Below are positions 45,712 through 57,779 of a stretch of DNA of 64,000 nucleotides, piece by piece. The notes below the pieces were generated by a model. It was not told the DNA's origin. It saw nothing but the letters and a program-made list of their open reading frames with translations, and did not search any database. The stretch is from Limnanthes douglasii subsp. nivea (lineage: Eukaryota; Streptophyta; Magnoliopsida; Brassicales; Limnanthaceae). Made by a program: the position numbers and the translations under genes. The stretch covers positions 129,391,961-129,455,960 of the forward strand of contig JAUPFV010000005.1 in the NCBI GenBank assembly GCA_036936605.1. Direction: 5' to 3'. Position 1 is the first letter of the stretch; each line of letters begins with the position of its first letter.

Positions 45712-47548
45712 TTGAAGAAAAACACAAAATCGATTATGATTGAGCCGAAGCTAAGGATTAGCATAGAGGAGTTGATGTCATCGGAGAAGGAGGCAAATTC
45801 ACGGGAAAAACTTATCTGGTCGAAAGCACCATCTGTTTTGGGCCTTGAAACCGATGGTTGTCTATTTGACCTAAAAGGGTTGTTGGTGGAAGTTGATCGA
45901 TGGAAGTTAGAAGTTGTTTGTGGGATTCACAACCATGAAAGTTCGAAACAGCTTGACGATCATTCTTACTCAGGTCGTTTGAACGAAAAGGAGATGAAAT
46001 TGTTGAAAGGGCGACTTCTATTGTAATATGCCCTAGAGAAATATTGAACAGTTTTAAGAAGATAGATGTCGATAATTTTTCTTCTATGCGCAAGTCATGT
46101 TGGGAGAGCTTAAGATGCATAATTATTACGAATGACAAAAATCTGGTGAAGACGACAGACAATTCATTATTGATATATTTTTTGCGCATCTAGTTAGTGT
46201 TGATCTGTTGCAGACATTTCCAATAGTGTTGATCATAGATAGCACATACAAGATCATAAGATATGGTATGTCGTTGTTTGAGATAGTAGGCGTGACGTCT
46301 ACTGGTTTGACATACTGTGCGGCTTTTGCTTTCATGTCTAGTGAGAATATAACAACTTCAAATGAGTGTTAGAATGTTTGAAGTCGTTGATTGTCGTTCA
46401 CGGGTTTAAAGAACCGTTTGTTATTTTGAACGACAGAGATTTAGCCTTAATGAATTCCATAACAGTAGTATTCCCAAAGACAACGCATATGATATGCTGC
46501 TGGCACATAAACCAAAACGTTCAGGAGTATTTCCATGAGAAAACCGATCATGTGAAATTTGTTTCTGCTTCGAAGAAGATAGCGTATGCGACATCAGAAA
46601 TTGAACTCGATCACGTCAGACGTGAGATGCAACTGGACTACAAAGAATACTTTCTAGCAATCAAATACACTAAAAAGTCATGGCTTTATAAATACACTAT
46701 AAGTTCGTTGTTTGGAAAACAAACAACTCCATGCATTTGGGATATTGTACCACTAACCGGGTAAACTAAACTTTGAAGTCATTACCTACGTACGAGCAAA
46801 CTAAACTTTGAGTTATTTTGGGTGAGGATGCATTCACTTGTCAAAATACAATATTCTTTAATTAAAGCTTCATTTGAAAAGAGTCGTTACATAGCACAAT
46901 ATAGATTCGCTGACAAACTATTTAACAAAATTCGAGGCAATGTTTCCACATGGCGTTAGAAATCTTTTATACTGAATTAGAGATGATTCACGATATATCG
47001 TAAGAAAATTCGAGGCAATGTTTCCCACATGGCGTTAGAAATCTTTTATACTGAATTAGAGATGAATTAGAGGCAATCTTTTATATTGTAAGAAAATCGT
47101 TATCGAATATGGGGTGGATGCTAAACACGATACAAGCGATGACATTTGCATATGCGCGATAAGATCTACACACGGTATATCTGCTACCACTAGATTCACG
47201 AGTGGCGTAAAAATGGACAAGTTGCATCTTTAGATGCGTTTCACGGTAATTGGAGAAGGTTAGAAATATAGCCCCGTAAGAACCGAACAACAATGAAAAT
47301 TCTTAAAGATGATTTGGAAAAACTTGTAATCGATATTATGGAGACAAAAGACGAAATTCGTATAAAACACATTTACAAGAAATGGTTTGAAATTATTTAT
47401 CCGTAGACATCCTCCTTACTAGAGCCATTGGAGAAGCAGAAACACCGCGGGCGTCCACATCTGAAACGAAAACTTGTTGTTGATACATCATCCACCAAAC
47501 GAGATAAATGTCACTGGGTGCAGAGTAGTGTGCACCATTGGTTCTCAT
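45712..47548 (+). pseudogene. Mutator-like (MULE) transposase, broken
   Basis: MULE transposases are DDE enzymes that move Mutator-type elements. Plus-strand fragments in order: WKLEVVCGIHNHESSKQL (DNA-binding segment), a shifted stretch with VLIIDSTYKIIRYGMSLFEI, VGVTSTGLTYCAAFAFMSSE (first catalytic Asp in the DST motif), then 46366-46764 with VILNDRDLALMNSITVVFP (second Asp) and MICCWHINQNVQEYF (the family Cys/His motif). SFEKSRYIAQYRFADKLFNK and a late segment with WFEIIYP and KQKHRGRPHLKRK follow. At least four frame breaks. The third catalytic residue cannot be placed. Confidence 0.85.
46931..47070. repeat. 78-bp tandem duplication inside the MULE remnant
   Basis: TTCGAGGCAATGTTTC begins at 46931 and again at 47009, followed in both by ACATGGCGTTAGAAATC. 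The unit length is a multiple of three, but one copy has an extra C. Confidence 0.9.
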
Positions 47549-48039
47549 GACTAAGCACCCATGGTGCACAAATCTTGTAATTTTTATTTTTTGCATTCCA
47601 ATATTATTGGTCTATGTGTTTTTCTAGGAATTTTTGACCGTTTAGTATTACTCTTAATCATATTGGTTATTTTAGTACTTTTAAGATTAAAGTTAAGACA
47701 AATCATTAGGTTTTCAAAGTTTATATTGGTTTAAATCATATTAGTTTTTCTCGTAGTTTTTAGGTTTCTGAATTTTAGTGTAATGTTTTTGTCTAGTTTT
47801 GAACATAATTTATAGGCTCGAGTAAAAGATATAAGTTGACAATTCGATAAAACATATAAAGATGAATGAAAACAAAATAACGTTCAAATCATAATAACAA
47901 AGTACTAATACAAATCAATAATAAATCGTCCAATGCAATACCAAAACATAATTGTCCAAGGCGATACCAAAATACAAACACAAAGAGAAACAAATATTAA
48001 CCTAGCATAACTAAAAAAAAGTCCAATAATAAGAACAAC

Positions 48040-50230
48040 TATCCAAGGAGAGAATAGATGCAAAACTTGTTTCCTCCACTAGAGTGCACCCTCCAAATCT
48101 CGAAGTATAGGCAAAGTGGTCAAAGATTTAACTGCCTTCAACAGTCTATCGACGGTAGTGCGTGGGGGCGGGGTGATCATATGTCAACCATACTTAGCCA
48201 AGTACCTCCAGTATGTGTTTGTCGTTGATTGTACGTATCGACGGTAACGGTCAACCTCTCATCTGGAATTAACTGATGGCGCCAGTCTAGCCACACACTC
48301 TCATGCCACGTGTATCGAGCCACATCTCATTTCTTGTACCCGGGTTTAAGTACGAATAGGAGTTCGGGTTCAGGACCACACACTCTCATGTCGCGTGTAT
48401 CGAGCCATATCTCCCTTCTTGTACCCAGGTTTAAGTACGAATGGGAGTTAAGGTTCCTCCTGAACCCGTCCAAACTGACGTATGACTCGATCGTGCATGT
48501 ATCCCTTTACAGTGACCATCATTCACAAAGGATAAGCGATGGTGCAGATATCTTACACGGAGAACTGAACCCGAATGCCCTCATATGGATGGAAGACCAC
48601 CTGTTAAAAATATAATAACAAATAAAATATAATAAAAAAATAAAATAGATAAGTTGCTAATAAAAATGTGGTTATTTACCTATGTCTCCTTTTGATCTTG
48701 AAGAATCGAATACATCGTCGATTTTGGGCGGACGTTTGCTCCGACAATCCTCTTTGGTAGCCACCTCACAATCTCCGGCTGCCTCGCTACGTGATATGCG
48801 TTCTCTAGGGCTTTAAATGCGGGGAAGTGATCGTAAATCCAGCAGTCTAACATGGCAACGAATTCATAAAGTTTATGATTCAATCCTTTTGAAGCACCAC
48901 CCAAAGCACGGAACAGATCGGCCAATGCACTGGTAGCTCATGTGATGTCCCATAAACCCGAGTCCACGTTCTCCAAATCATAAAGGTAATCAGCCTTGAT
49001 ACTCTTCTGATTGGTATCTGCAAATACAGTGCAACCAAATAAGAACATCATCTATCCTCATAATACCTGGCCAGATAGTGTCGACGTTAGTCTGCTCGAG
49101 GTAGCAGCCTTTTATAAACGTCTCTCGCAACCACTTAATCTTGAACTCAACGCCTCGTGTGGACTCCAGATCCACGTGGACCTTTGCAATGCTCAACCCC
49201 AACATAGTCGCGTAATAAGTATAAGCCTCGTCCTGTGGAGTCGTAACCACGTCCAAAGTCCTATCCAATACAGCGAGACCTGTAATGCAGCTAACATCAT
49301 CGAGAGTGATGATCATCTCTCTGAAGCTGAAGTGGAACGTATTGGTCTCGTGATGCTAACGCTCGACAAATACCTCATTTAGTACGGAATGCATGAAGTA
49401 CTAAGGCAAGTGAACAATAAGGGTCTGAAAGGAGTGTGCGCTAAGTGTTGTTGCACCTCTGGCTGAGCGCTCAGGTCCAACATACGTAACACATTATAAT
49501 GTACATGTATGTCTCACGATGTACGAGCCTATAAATAAAAGAGTAAGTAAAATTACATACAAGGTGAAACTTAACTACCGAAAACGTACAAAAAGTTAAT
49601 ACTAACTTGTTCGACGAATACGTGGAACGCCTCGTTATCCTTATAGTCAGGAAAGAGAGGTATCTTGTTGTATTTCAAAAATACAAACATCTGTCTTTGC
49701 TTCTCTTTGTGGATGTCATCAACCGCCTAAGAATCCAAAACATCATGCTCAGAATCACTAGTAGCATCCACCCTATCGCTAACTGGTGGTGGTCGTGCCG
49801 ATATATGTGATGGGGGCGGTGAACGAGCAGCGTACGGTAACGGTAACACAACAGATGGTCGGTAGACAGTAGGTGATCGCACTGGTTGTGCATCACTTCG
49901 TGAAGAGCCCCCAGCTATATCGTCAACTGTTTTGTCGATAATTTTTTTCTTTCCTGGTTACTTTGTTGATGCAGCGCAATGACCGATCGCTACGAAACCT
50001 CTACGCCTTGTCTTCCATCAAACGCTGATTTTCCGTCTCGTCCATTATCAAGGATGGTCCGCGTTTTTTTTTCGCGGATCCTCTCATCTTCCACATTTTT
50101 TACGGTTTTCAAATTCTTCCCCTGGTCATCAATAAACTCGGTACTAAAATGAACAAATAAAAATAAGGTTAGTCGCATAAAACCTATAAAAAATCTTAAA
50201 AATTGAACAGAATAAAATAGAAAATTATTC
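48040..50230 (-). pseudogene. Plant mobile domain (PMD, MAIL1/MAIN-like) protein remnant
   Basis: PMD proteins include cellular MAIN/MAIL1 and many transposon-borne relatives. Minus-strand order: a Pro/Ser-rich N-terminus (about 49900-49700), MIITLDDVSCITGLAV (about 49316), LRETFIKGCYL and MRIDDVLIWLHCICRYQ (to 48990). Then 48925-48680 reads MADLFRALGGASKGLN, LYEFVAMLDCWIYDHFPAFK and EIVRWLPKRI, and near 48480 DRVIRQFGRVQEE, the family hallmark. Introns or gaps separate the blocks. An 85-bp tandem duplication (unit starts 48301 and 48386) breaks the frame near the C-terminus, so the gene is likely dead. Confidence 0.8.
48297..48455. repeat. 85-bp tandem duplication in the PMD remnant
   Basis: CTCATGCCACGTGTATCGAG and its near copy start 85 bp apart (48300 and 48385) and stay similar through TTTAAGTACGAAT.GGAGTT. 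The length is not a multiple of three. Confidence 0.88.
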
Positions 50231-50322
50231 ATTTAAAAAAAATAGAAACGTATACATTTTAAACTTATATAATATTAAATTATTCAAAAACAAAATTTAA
50301 AATTTTTGATTGTTTTTTAAAA

Positions 50323-50352
50323 GTATGGTTGTGCACTATTGGTGCACAACCA
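50323..50352. repeat. Short palindrome, candidate element end
   Basis: Arms GGTTGTGCAC and GTGCACAACC are separated by a few bases. A related motif pair (GTGCACCATTGGTT, CATGGTGCACAA) occurs at 47529-47572. It could mark degraded ends of the PMD-bearing unit. Confidence 0.4.
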
Positions 50353-50399
50353 ATGTACGGGTGGGTACATGCCCTACACATTTTATACAAATTATTTCA

Positions 50400-51255
50400 C
50401 ATATCATAACTAAAGTAAAATAAAAGTTTCATCTACGAAATATTAATTATAAACAAATAATTTCACATACGATAAGAAAGTAATACAAAAAAAATAAAAA
50501 ATAAATTCACATGCCAAGTTGAAATCCAAAAAATATATTTTAATATACAATAAAAAAAAGTAATCAGAAGAAGGTGAAATAACAAACACTCACAATAGAA
50601 CATGACGTGATCCATGTTACATTACGTAAAATATTTTTACTTATCATAAGAAAGTAATACAATAAAGGTATAATAAAATTGTCAACTTACGAAATTGAAA
50701 TCTAAAACATATAATTTCACATCTCCGACAAAAGTAATACAAGAAATGTCAAATAAAATTTCTAGATGCAAAGTATAAATTCTGAACCAATAATTTCACT
50801 TACCATAAGAAAGTAATACAATAAAGGTACAATAAAAGTTTAATCTACCAAGTATAAATTCTAAACAAATAATTTCAGCTACTATAAGAAAGTAATACAA
50901 GGAAGGTAAAATAAAAAATTCACATGCGAAATTTACATACAAAGCAAATAATTTTACCTTTAATAAGAAAGTGACCCGAGAATGGTGACATAAAAATTTC
51001 ACCTACCAAGTATAAATTCGAAACAAATAATTTCACCTACTATAATAAAGTAATACGAGAAAGGTTAAATATAAATTTGACCTACCAAGTTGAAATAAAA
51101 AAACAAATATATCACATACTATAAGAAATAGTACAAGGAAGATAAAATAGAATTTTCACATGTCAAGTCTAAATTCTAAACAAATAATTTCACATATCGT
51201 AAAAAGTTATAGAAAGAAGGTGAAATAAAATTTATATACACCACGTACCCGTAAG
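50400..51255. repeat. Tandem array, ~79-bp unit, about ten copies
   Basis: The unit carries AATTTCAC, ATAAGAAAGTAATAC, AAATAAA and TATAAATTC. The anchor AGTAATAC or a close variant occurs at 50479, 50559, 50653, 50733, 50812, 50891, 50970, 51049, 51129 and 51205. Apart from the 94-bp third step, spacing is 76-80 bp. Units differ by substitutions. No ORF. Confidence 0.88.
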
Positions 51256-51990
51256 ATACATAAAATAATTTAAAATTCTCCTTTAGTGGGCTTTAGTTTT
51301 GCTAATTATATGCTTTCTTGTATGAACTAAGTCTTGCTCAGCTATCTATAATATTTATATGAAAATCACTCTTATTTTGAAACCTTTATATGAAAAGACC
51401 GTACAAAGTGAATTTGTTGCCTTATATATCCAAAGCCAAAATTGATAGGCATCAAATTCTAAAGTAAAAACCTCTTTATTTCTAACCTGTTGGATTATCG
51501 AAATGAGTATGTCGACGGTTACTAGATCGAGTTGTCTCACCATCGTTTGTACGATTTCGCCAAACTTGCCCTAATCAAGATCTTCGTTCATCCCTACACC
51601 ACAGGTCGTGCCATTTTTATACTCATACCAACCTAGAATAAGATACAATGTTGTTTATCAAGGGTGGTTTTGAAAAAATATGTCAAGGTATGTGTATTAT
51701 ACTGGGGAGGAGCAGCTGACAAAGACAAGTGGAACGGAGCTCCGATTGGAAACTACATCAAAATTGGTATCAGTATCATTTGTGTATATGTGTATGAGTA
51801 TGATGATAGATAACTAGTGTGTTAATTAACGCATTTGTGTTATAGATGTATCGAAATCGGGAATAAGTGAGGTTTGAGAAGCATGGGAGAGTCAGAGGAA
51901 GAACTACGATGTGATGCAGGATAGAAAGATCAGAAGTCCTAAAAACTACTCTAAAGAATCCTAATAGATTTAAAATTTTAAAGAGTCGCA
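51256..51990. other. Intergenic DNA, nothing recognised
   Basis: No domain similarity or repeat structure seen. Confidence 0.45.
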
Positions 51991-52421
51991 ATTAAGTGAA
52001 GTTCTCATTATGCGTCTTTATTATATGTCTTTTAGGAGTTATAGTAGACCATATCGATTCTATATATCTCCTATATAAATGGTCTAGAGTCGTTTTGTAT
52101 CGGCAGTTGAATTTGAATAAAAAAATGAGTTTTACTTTATCATGCGAAAGGAAAATTCAGGCGTAAGCCTTGAGAGTGAAGCTCTAAACCTAGGTGCGAA
52201 GCCTTGAGCGTGAAGCTCGTTGGAGCGATTCCAACTCTATCAATCTGTTTATTTCTGTTTTACGTCAGTTTTAGTATCAGATTCGAAAGACCTCTCTGTT
52301 TCTTTTATATAGCAAAAGAAAAGATGGATCTTACCCAAGTTACTCAACTGTTGGAGAAGTTAAGCAACCAGATCACACTAGTGCAAGAAGAGTCAACCCA
52401 AATGCGTTTAAATTCCCTTTG
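51990..52421 (+). mobile_element. Possible LTR retrotransposon 5' end (LTR tail, PBS, gag start)
   Basis: CTATATAAATGG (52071-52082) looks like an LTR TATA box. TAGTATCAGATTCGAAAG (about 52273) resembles a tRNA-Met primer site. A 33-codon frame from the ATG at 52324 (MDLTQVTQLLEKLSNQITL) reads like the start of a gag and stops at 52420. CTTGAG.GTGAAGCT is duplicated just upstream (about 52170 and 52205). Nothing of pol follows. Confidence 0.4.
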
Positions 52422-53300
52422 ATAAGTTTATAAAACTATTTATTACAACTTTTCTCTAATTGTATTAAGTCCTTAATAATTTGTATGCTTATGAGTAGCC
52501 CCCTACTCCTTATGAAGAATGATGAATAAGGACTAAAAATTTCAAAGCCAATTCGGACCAACACTACCAATTTTCATACTTTAAGTTCCCTCGAATACAA
52601 ACCACCCATAATTACTTATTAAACCATATTACACCAAGATTGCTTATTTATATACTTATCAGCCTTGAACCAGACTATATTTAAGATTACCTCGAATAAA
52701 GACTATTCGTTATTATACTTATGGTCGTCTCGAATCTTTATTCGATTTTTTAGGTTTACTTTGAATGTACACGTGGTTTTTCAATCATTTCTCTAATGAT
52801 AACTGAAAACGCATTGAGTGCCCTAGTGCGCGTGCAACACTATATTAACTCTGAAAATTGACAGGTGTTACTCTATTTCAGAGTAGGCAACCATTTGCGA
52901 GTTCACATTCAACTAATAGCCGTTGTCAACCTTTCATCACCTCTTCCCACTTTCTTCTTTATTTACTCTTCTATAAATATTCTTCCATTAGTCATTTTTT
53001 CTTGACACACAATTTTTATAGAGAGAAAGAGAAAACAACCTGAAAACTATATTCTACCGCATCGTTCATCTGAAAATTCATCTTCTCTGATTCACCTTCA
53101 ACTTTCTGCAGTGTAATTTGAAAAGTTCTCTTTATTATTGTTTATGAAAAAATCACAATCTACTAAAAAAATCCATTTTTGGTATTTACGATTATTTGTG
53201 TATCAGTGAAAAAGCTGTTGAATATCGTGCTACAAAAGTAATAGATAACTAACCTAATCTTTCAACTCATACCACAGTATATGATAATTTCATCCCTCGT
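52422..53300. other. Upstream flank of gag-like copy B
   Basis: Non-coding. It contains a TAGCCCC motif (about 52496) also present near 60000 and 63605, and an AGCCGTT block (about 52917) shared with the copy-A leader at about 60220. This suggests common leader or LTR sequence of that family. Confidence 0.4.
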
Positions 53301-56300
53301 CAAAGTTATTCTGGGTATCAAAACCTTTCAACCCAATTCTTAACCTTAACTCCCCACAATCCCCTTAACAATCAAAAGGAGACCGCTTTAAAATCCTTCA
53401 CAAACATCTTCTGGGACCGCGTCTACTCCTCCTCGAGTTAATCGCAAAGAAACACAAGGTAAATATTCTCAAATAACTTTAGGAACATTTCATGTAGAGG
53501 CCTTTAATCCTCCTAGAATTACTCGGAAAGAAACGCCTCGAATTCAATTAGAAAATCAGTCTTGCCAAAACCAACATCCTCGGAACAGTGCATTCGTGGC
53601 CATGGGAGATTCTGAGGACATCAATGCTTCAAAGGATCCTAAATCTTATCCTCCTCAATAGGAAATGGTTGTAACCCATAAAAACTCACAAGCAACTCCT
53701 TCAGAGACCCAACAATAAAACATAACAACTGTACCCTCCAGTTCACGAGGTACTACTAGCGACAAAGCCCCACCTTAACTCCAAGATGAAGCCTCTAACA
53801 AAGATGTTGAATCAGAATCGATGACATAAATTGATTTTAATATTGAAAAAACAGGAATTACTGCTGCTTCAGAATCCGAGGACAATGTTTCTAGGAAACC
53901 GACTATAGAGAAAAAAAAGCAAAGAAAAATAAAGAGCCAGTCGAATTACTCGAGGACATTGCGACAACCTTAAGTGTGAGACCAAAAAAATACTCCCCAA
54001 ATTCCTTATTGTATTGACAAATGTACAATATGAATACTACAATCAATCACATGCAGAATATTTGAAAAAAATAATGGGGACTTCCAGATAACGTTAGGGG
54101 TGAGCAAAAACCGAAAAAAACCGAAACGACCGACCAAACCAAACCGAAATTTGTCGGTTTGGTCGGTCTAAAATTAATAATATTCGGTTTCGGTTTTAAA
54201 ATTTCAAACCGAAATAAATTCGGTCGGTTTTCGGTTTTTCGGTAGTAGGAACCGAATAAAACCGAAGCCGACCGAAGTTATATATAGTTTTATACCACTT
54301 CTTTAACTATTCCATCCCTTATCCTAGTGGTCCCATACAAATATTTAAACTACTTGTGGCATATGGGGGCATGGTTTCAAACCCCACACAAGTGACTTTT
54401 TGAACAAATTTATATATTTTTGCCCGTTCATCCTCGGGAGGAATGCCCAGCAACTGTACAATCAACACCAGCTGCCCAAACATGATTAGCCATGTGTTTC
54501 AAATTGAACCTAATAATATTTGCAGACTGTGCGTACTTTAAACCGCAGAGGATCTGATGCAATAGTAGTCGGAAAGGCGAATTCCGCTGTGTATAACATT
54601 ATGCAAGTTCAAATTCAACATTTCGTATGCCAAATAAACTTCCTGTAAACCAGGCGAATTCAACATTTTTTTGCAACTTTTTTTTTAAAATTCTTCAACT
54701 AAATAAATAATTCGAAAAAAACCGGACCGAACTGCACCGAACTGCACCGAACCGCACCGACCGAACCGAACCGAACCGACCGAACCGCACCGACCGAACG
54801 AACCGAACCGCATTTTTGTTAAAACCGAAAAACCGACCGAAACCGACCGAAACCGAAAAAACCGAAACCGAAAAAAACCGATTTTTTTATTACTAAATCG
54901 GTTTAATAATATACAAACCGAATTATTTCGGTTCGGTTTAAAAATTTATAAAAAAACCGACCGAACCGACCGAATCTCACCCCTAGATAACGTTGTACTT
55001 CGTTTACCAGAAGTAGGAGAGATTTCACTCTCTTGTGGAGCAAAATAACTTGTGATATACCCTGAAATCATAAACTGGGGACTTCGACTCCTGTTGGACC
55101 CAATGATAGTTGAATATTTTAAACTCATCGACTCATGTCGCAAGCGAGCCCAAACCTATGGCTAACCCGCTTATCCACCAGTATGGCTTCTAGACTTGGC
55201 GAAATTCCCGTCTCCATCAAAGATTTCATTGCAACCACTTACCTTTCCAAAACTCCAGTGCTACCTTTCTACTACCTCACCCTTAGAGATTTCTTCAAGC
55301 TAATTGACAATCTCCTCGAAGCTGATAAGTTGTGGAAAAAAAGGTTTTTCTTTATCTTTGGAGCCTAGTAAAATGGCAAGGGAATTTTGGAAAAAAATGC
55401 ATCGCATATCAATCTTGAATGGAAAAGTACCCATTAAGTTAGTCAATTCTTCTTTGTTTTTCTTGTTTTATAATTCAATTTATTTTATATACCGTTGTTA
55501 TATGTAGAAATTCTGAGGCGATATAAATCCCTTCGAAAAACTGCCACAAATATCTTTGCCAAACTGTCTACATTGGCAAAAAATGCATGACGTAACAAAT
55601 TTCATGTTGCCTTTCAACCTTGGAATTTTATCAACAACCATCTATGGAGGATCTCTTCGGATTCTATTGTCCCAGAAGAAGAACTATTGGAGCCCCCAAA
55701 CCCAGATGATGTTATGAAAAGATTGGTAGATACTAATGGACGAGTCATACTTCCAGTTCGAAATAGATTGCAAAGTCACTTACTCGCGAAGAAGAAAGGA
55801 AAAAAGAAAAAAAACAGAGACCAGCTCTTCCACAAACCTGAAGCCAAAGAAAAGACAGAGGAAGCCCAAAAGGAAAGCGATCGAAACTAATCTTCTAACA
55901 ACTGAAGAAGGAACTGAGGCTGATCTTTCAAAGAAAAGAAAAAATAGTGATGTTCCGAAGAAAAAGAAAAGTTCTTCGAAAAATCTCAAACAGAATGGCT
56001 ATAGAATAACGTCGAAATTCCTCTCCCAAATCTGACTGTAGATATCGAAGAGATAAATAAAATACAAGAATTTGTTGAAGTAGACCATCAAATAGATGAT
56101 AACTTAATGGACGATGAGGCAATTGGTGAAGATAAAATTCAAGATCTTTACAAGGACATGAATCCTGAAGTTTAACACATCAAGGAGCTAATTCGATAAC
56201 TCAAAAATCAAATTATCACGACCAATTTTCCGTAAGTTGTAAGTTCGAATCCTTCACAAGCTTCCTCATCAGCTGCTCTTGCTATTTATGAAAATTCTCC

Positions 56301-57033
56301 TTCTCTCCATGATGGGGATCCCTCTGAAGAAGTATTATATGTTCTCCAACCATTTTCTAACCTAGAAGATACACCAAAGCATTTATGCACATAAGTTAAA
56401 TCCGCTCGAATTAAACTGGAGGATATGGCTGAAGATGTGCTCTGATCGAGAAAAAAGTCTGATGGTGATAAAAAGATGAGAGACATTTTCGTTAGACATA
56501 TCCTCGAAAAATTCCAAGTCTTCCAAGTTGATAGATCAGAGTTCCTAAAAAGAGCCATCCAAATAAAATGTTGTGTGAGAGAAATTAATGAACAAGAAAA
56601 AATAGAGTTGAACACCTCCCATCAACGTGAGTTGGATGAATTAAAAAAAAACATGAAAGGGAGATGGGCGAAGAACAAAAACGAAGTACTCCTCTTGAAA
56701 AGAGTCACTTAACAAAAGTGAGGAAGAGAAAAAGAAGACGGTTGACGAGATGAAATCACTCATGGAAAAAGTCAAAGAAGAGAAACACCTTGTTGTAAAG
56801 GCTGCTAAAACCTTATGCGGGCTAGATAGCCTTGAGGTTATAAAAATTATCGAAGAACAAAGAACAATTAATTTACTCCGCGAATTATATGTGATGTTTC
56901 CAAAAGCAATTTTATCAGGCTTTTGGAAATCAATTCCCATAGAATAAGGCCCTAACGAAGCTTTTGAGCCCATACTCACTGAATCCTCTAAGGGAACTGA
57001 ATCAAAGGAAGATGAAGAGGCCTCTGATCAATG
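53300..57033 (+). pseudogene. Gag-like/gypsy-type transposon protein remnant, copy B, split by a hAT-type insertion
   Basis: The N-terminal Ser/Thr/Lys-rich part (about 53400-53990, PPRVNRKETQ, FVAMGDSED) leads to GLPDN at 54080, where the 54095-54985 element interrupts. It resumes LRLPEVGEISLSCGAK, then YPEIINWGLRLLLDPMIVEY, WLTRL and LWKKRFFFIFGA. A conserved intron position follows (GTTAGT near 55437, TAG at about 55508). Next come EPPNPDDVMKRLVDTNGRVI, a Lys-rich stretch, a coiled coil (56480-56710), MFPKAILSGFWKSIPIE and an acidic tail EDEEASDQ with TGA near 57033. Several stops. Orientation and order match copy A. Confidence 0.75.
54095..54985. mobile_element. hAT-type non-autonomous element, 891 bp, ACCGAA-rich
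   Basis: Ends TAGGGGTGAG and CTCACCCCTA, a typical plant hAT terminus, with a perfect 8-bp duplication GATAACGT (54087-54094 and 54986-54993). Subterminal regions are packed with ACCGAACCG/CCGACCGAA motifs in both orientations. The core (about 54290-54720) has no transposase. Removing it with one target copy restores the frame of the interrupted protein across GLPDNVVLRLP. Confidence 0.92.
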
Positions 57034-57234
57034 AAGAAGCTCATCGAAAGGAAGCTTTTGTGTTGTTTATTGTTATGTCTGTACTATCTATTGTAAGTAC
57101 TTAAACGTTTGGCACTTGAACTTCACTTTTTGTATGGCTTAAAACTGCATTTTATTTGTCTAAGGAACAACGTCTTTTTTTATTGCATATCTTATCTCAC
57201 ATTACATAATTTATCTTTTATGAACAAGACATTA

Positions 57235-57665
57235 GTACTTCGAACAATAACTCCACTCTAATTAATGATTTTTATGAGCATTCATACCTTCAATATTATC
57301 ATTACTTGAAATAGTGCTTTTCAATGAGCGTTAGAACGTCGAATACTACTACCTCTTCAAATAGTGCGTTTAACGAACATTAGCACCTCAAATATTAACA
57401 TCACATGCAATGATGCTTTCAATGAATGTTTAACACTTCAAATATTATCATTACGTGAAATATTCCGTTTAATGATTGTTAGCACCTCGAATATTAACAC
57501 CACTTGCAATATTCTGATTACGTGAAATAGTGCGTTTAACGAACATTATATTTTCGAACAATGCTTTAAATGGACATGTAGCACTTTGAATATTACTATA
57601 TCTTTGAATAGTGCTTTAAATGGTCTGTACCACTTCGAATATTACTATCTCTTAAATTATTTTTT
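57235..57665. repeat. Tandem array, ~50-bp unit, about eight copies
   Basis: AATATTA or close variants recur at about 57291, 57340, 57390, 57440, 57489, 57539, 57588 and 57638, each with nearby GAACATTAGCACCTCGA-like and AATAGTGCGTTTAA-like blocks. Confidence 0.82.
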
Positions 57666-57779
57666 GTTAACTACTTCAAAGATGATCAATCTTTGCTTAA
57701 TTCTTAAAAATAACTTAAGTCTTTTAGTCTAAAATAATGATTGGCCAAGAAAAATAATTTTATTGATACTTATGAATGT

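Noticed and set aside
50400..51255. CRISPR-like array
   Set aside because: The whole 79-bp unit is repeated without unique spacers, and the genome is plainly a plant's.
55780..55989. Phe-rich minus-strand frame
   Set aside because: Antisense of the Lys-rich linker in gag-like copy B.
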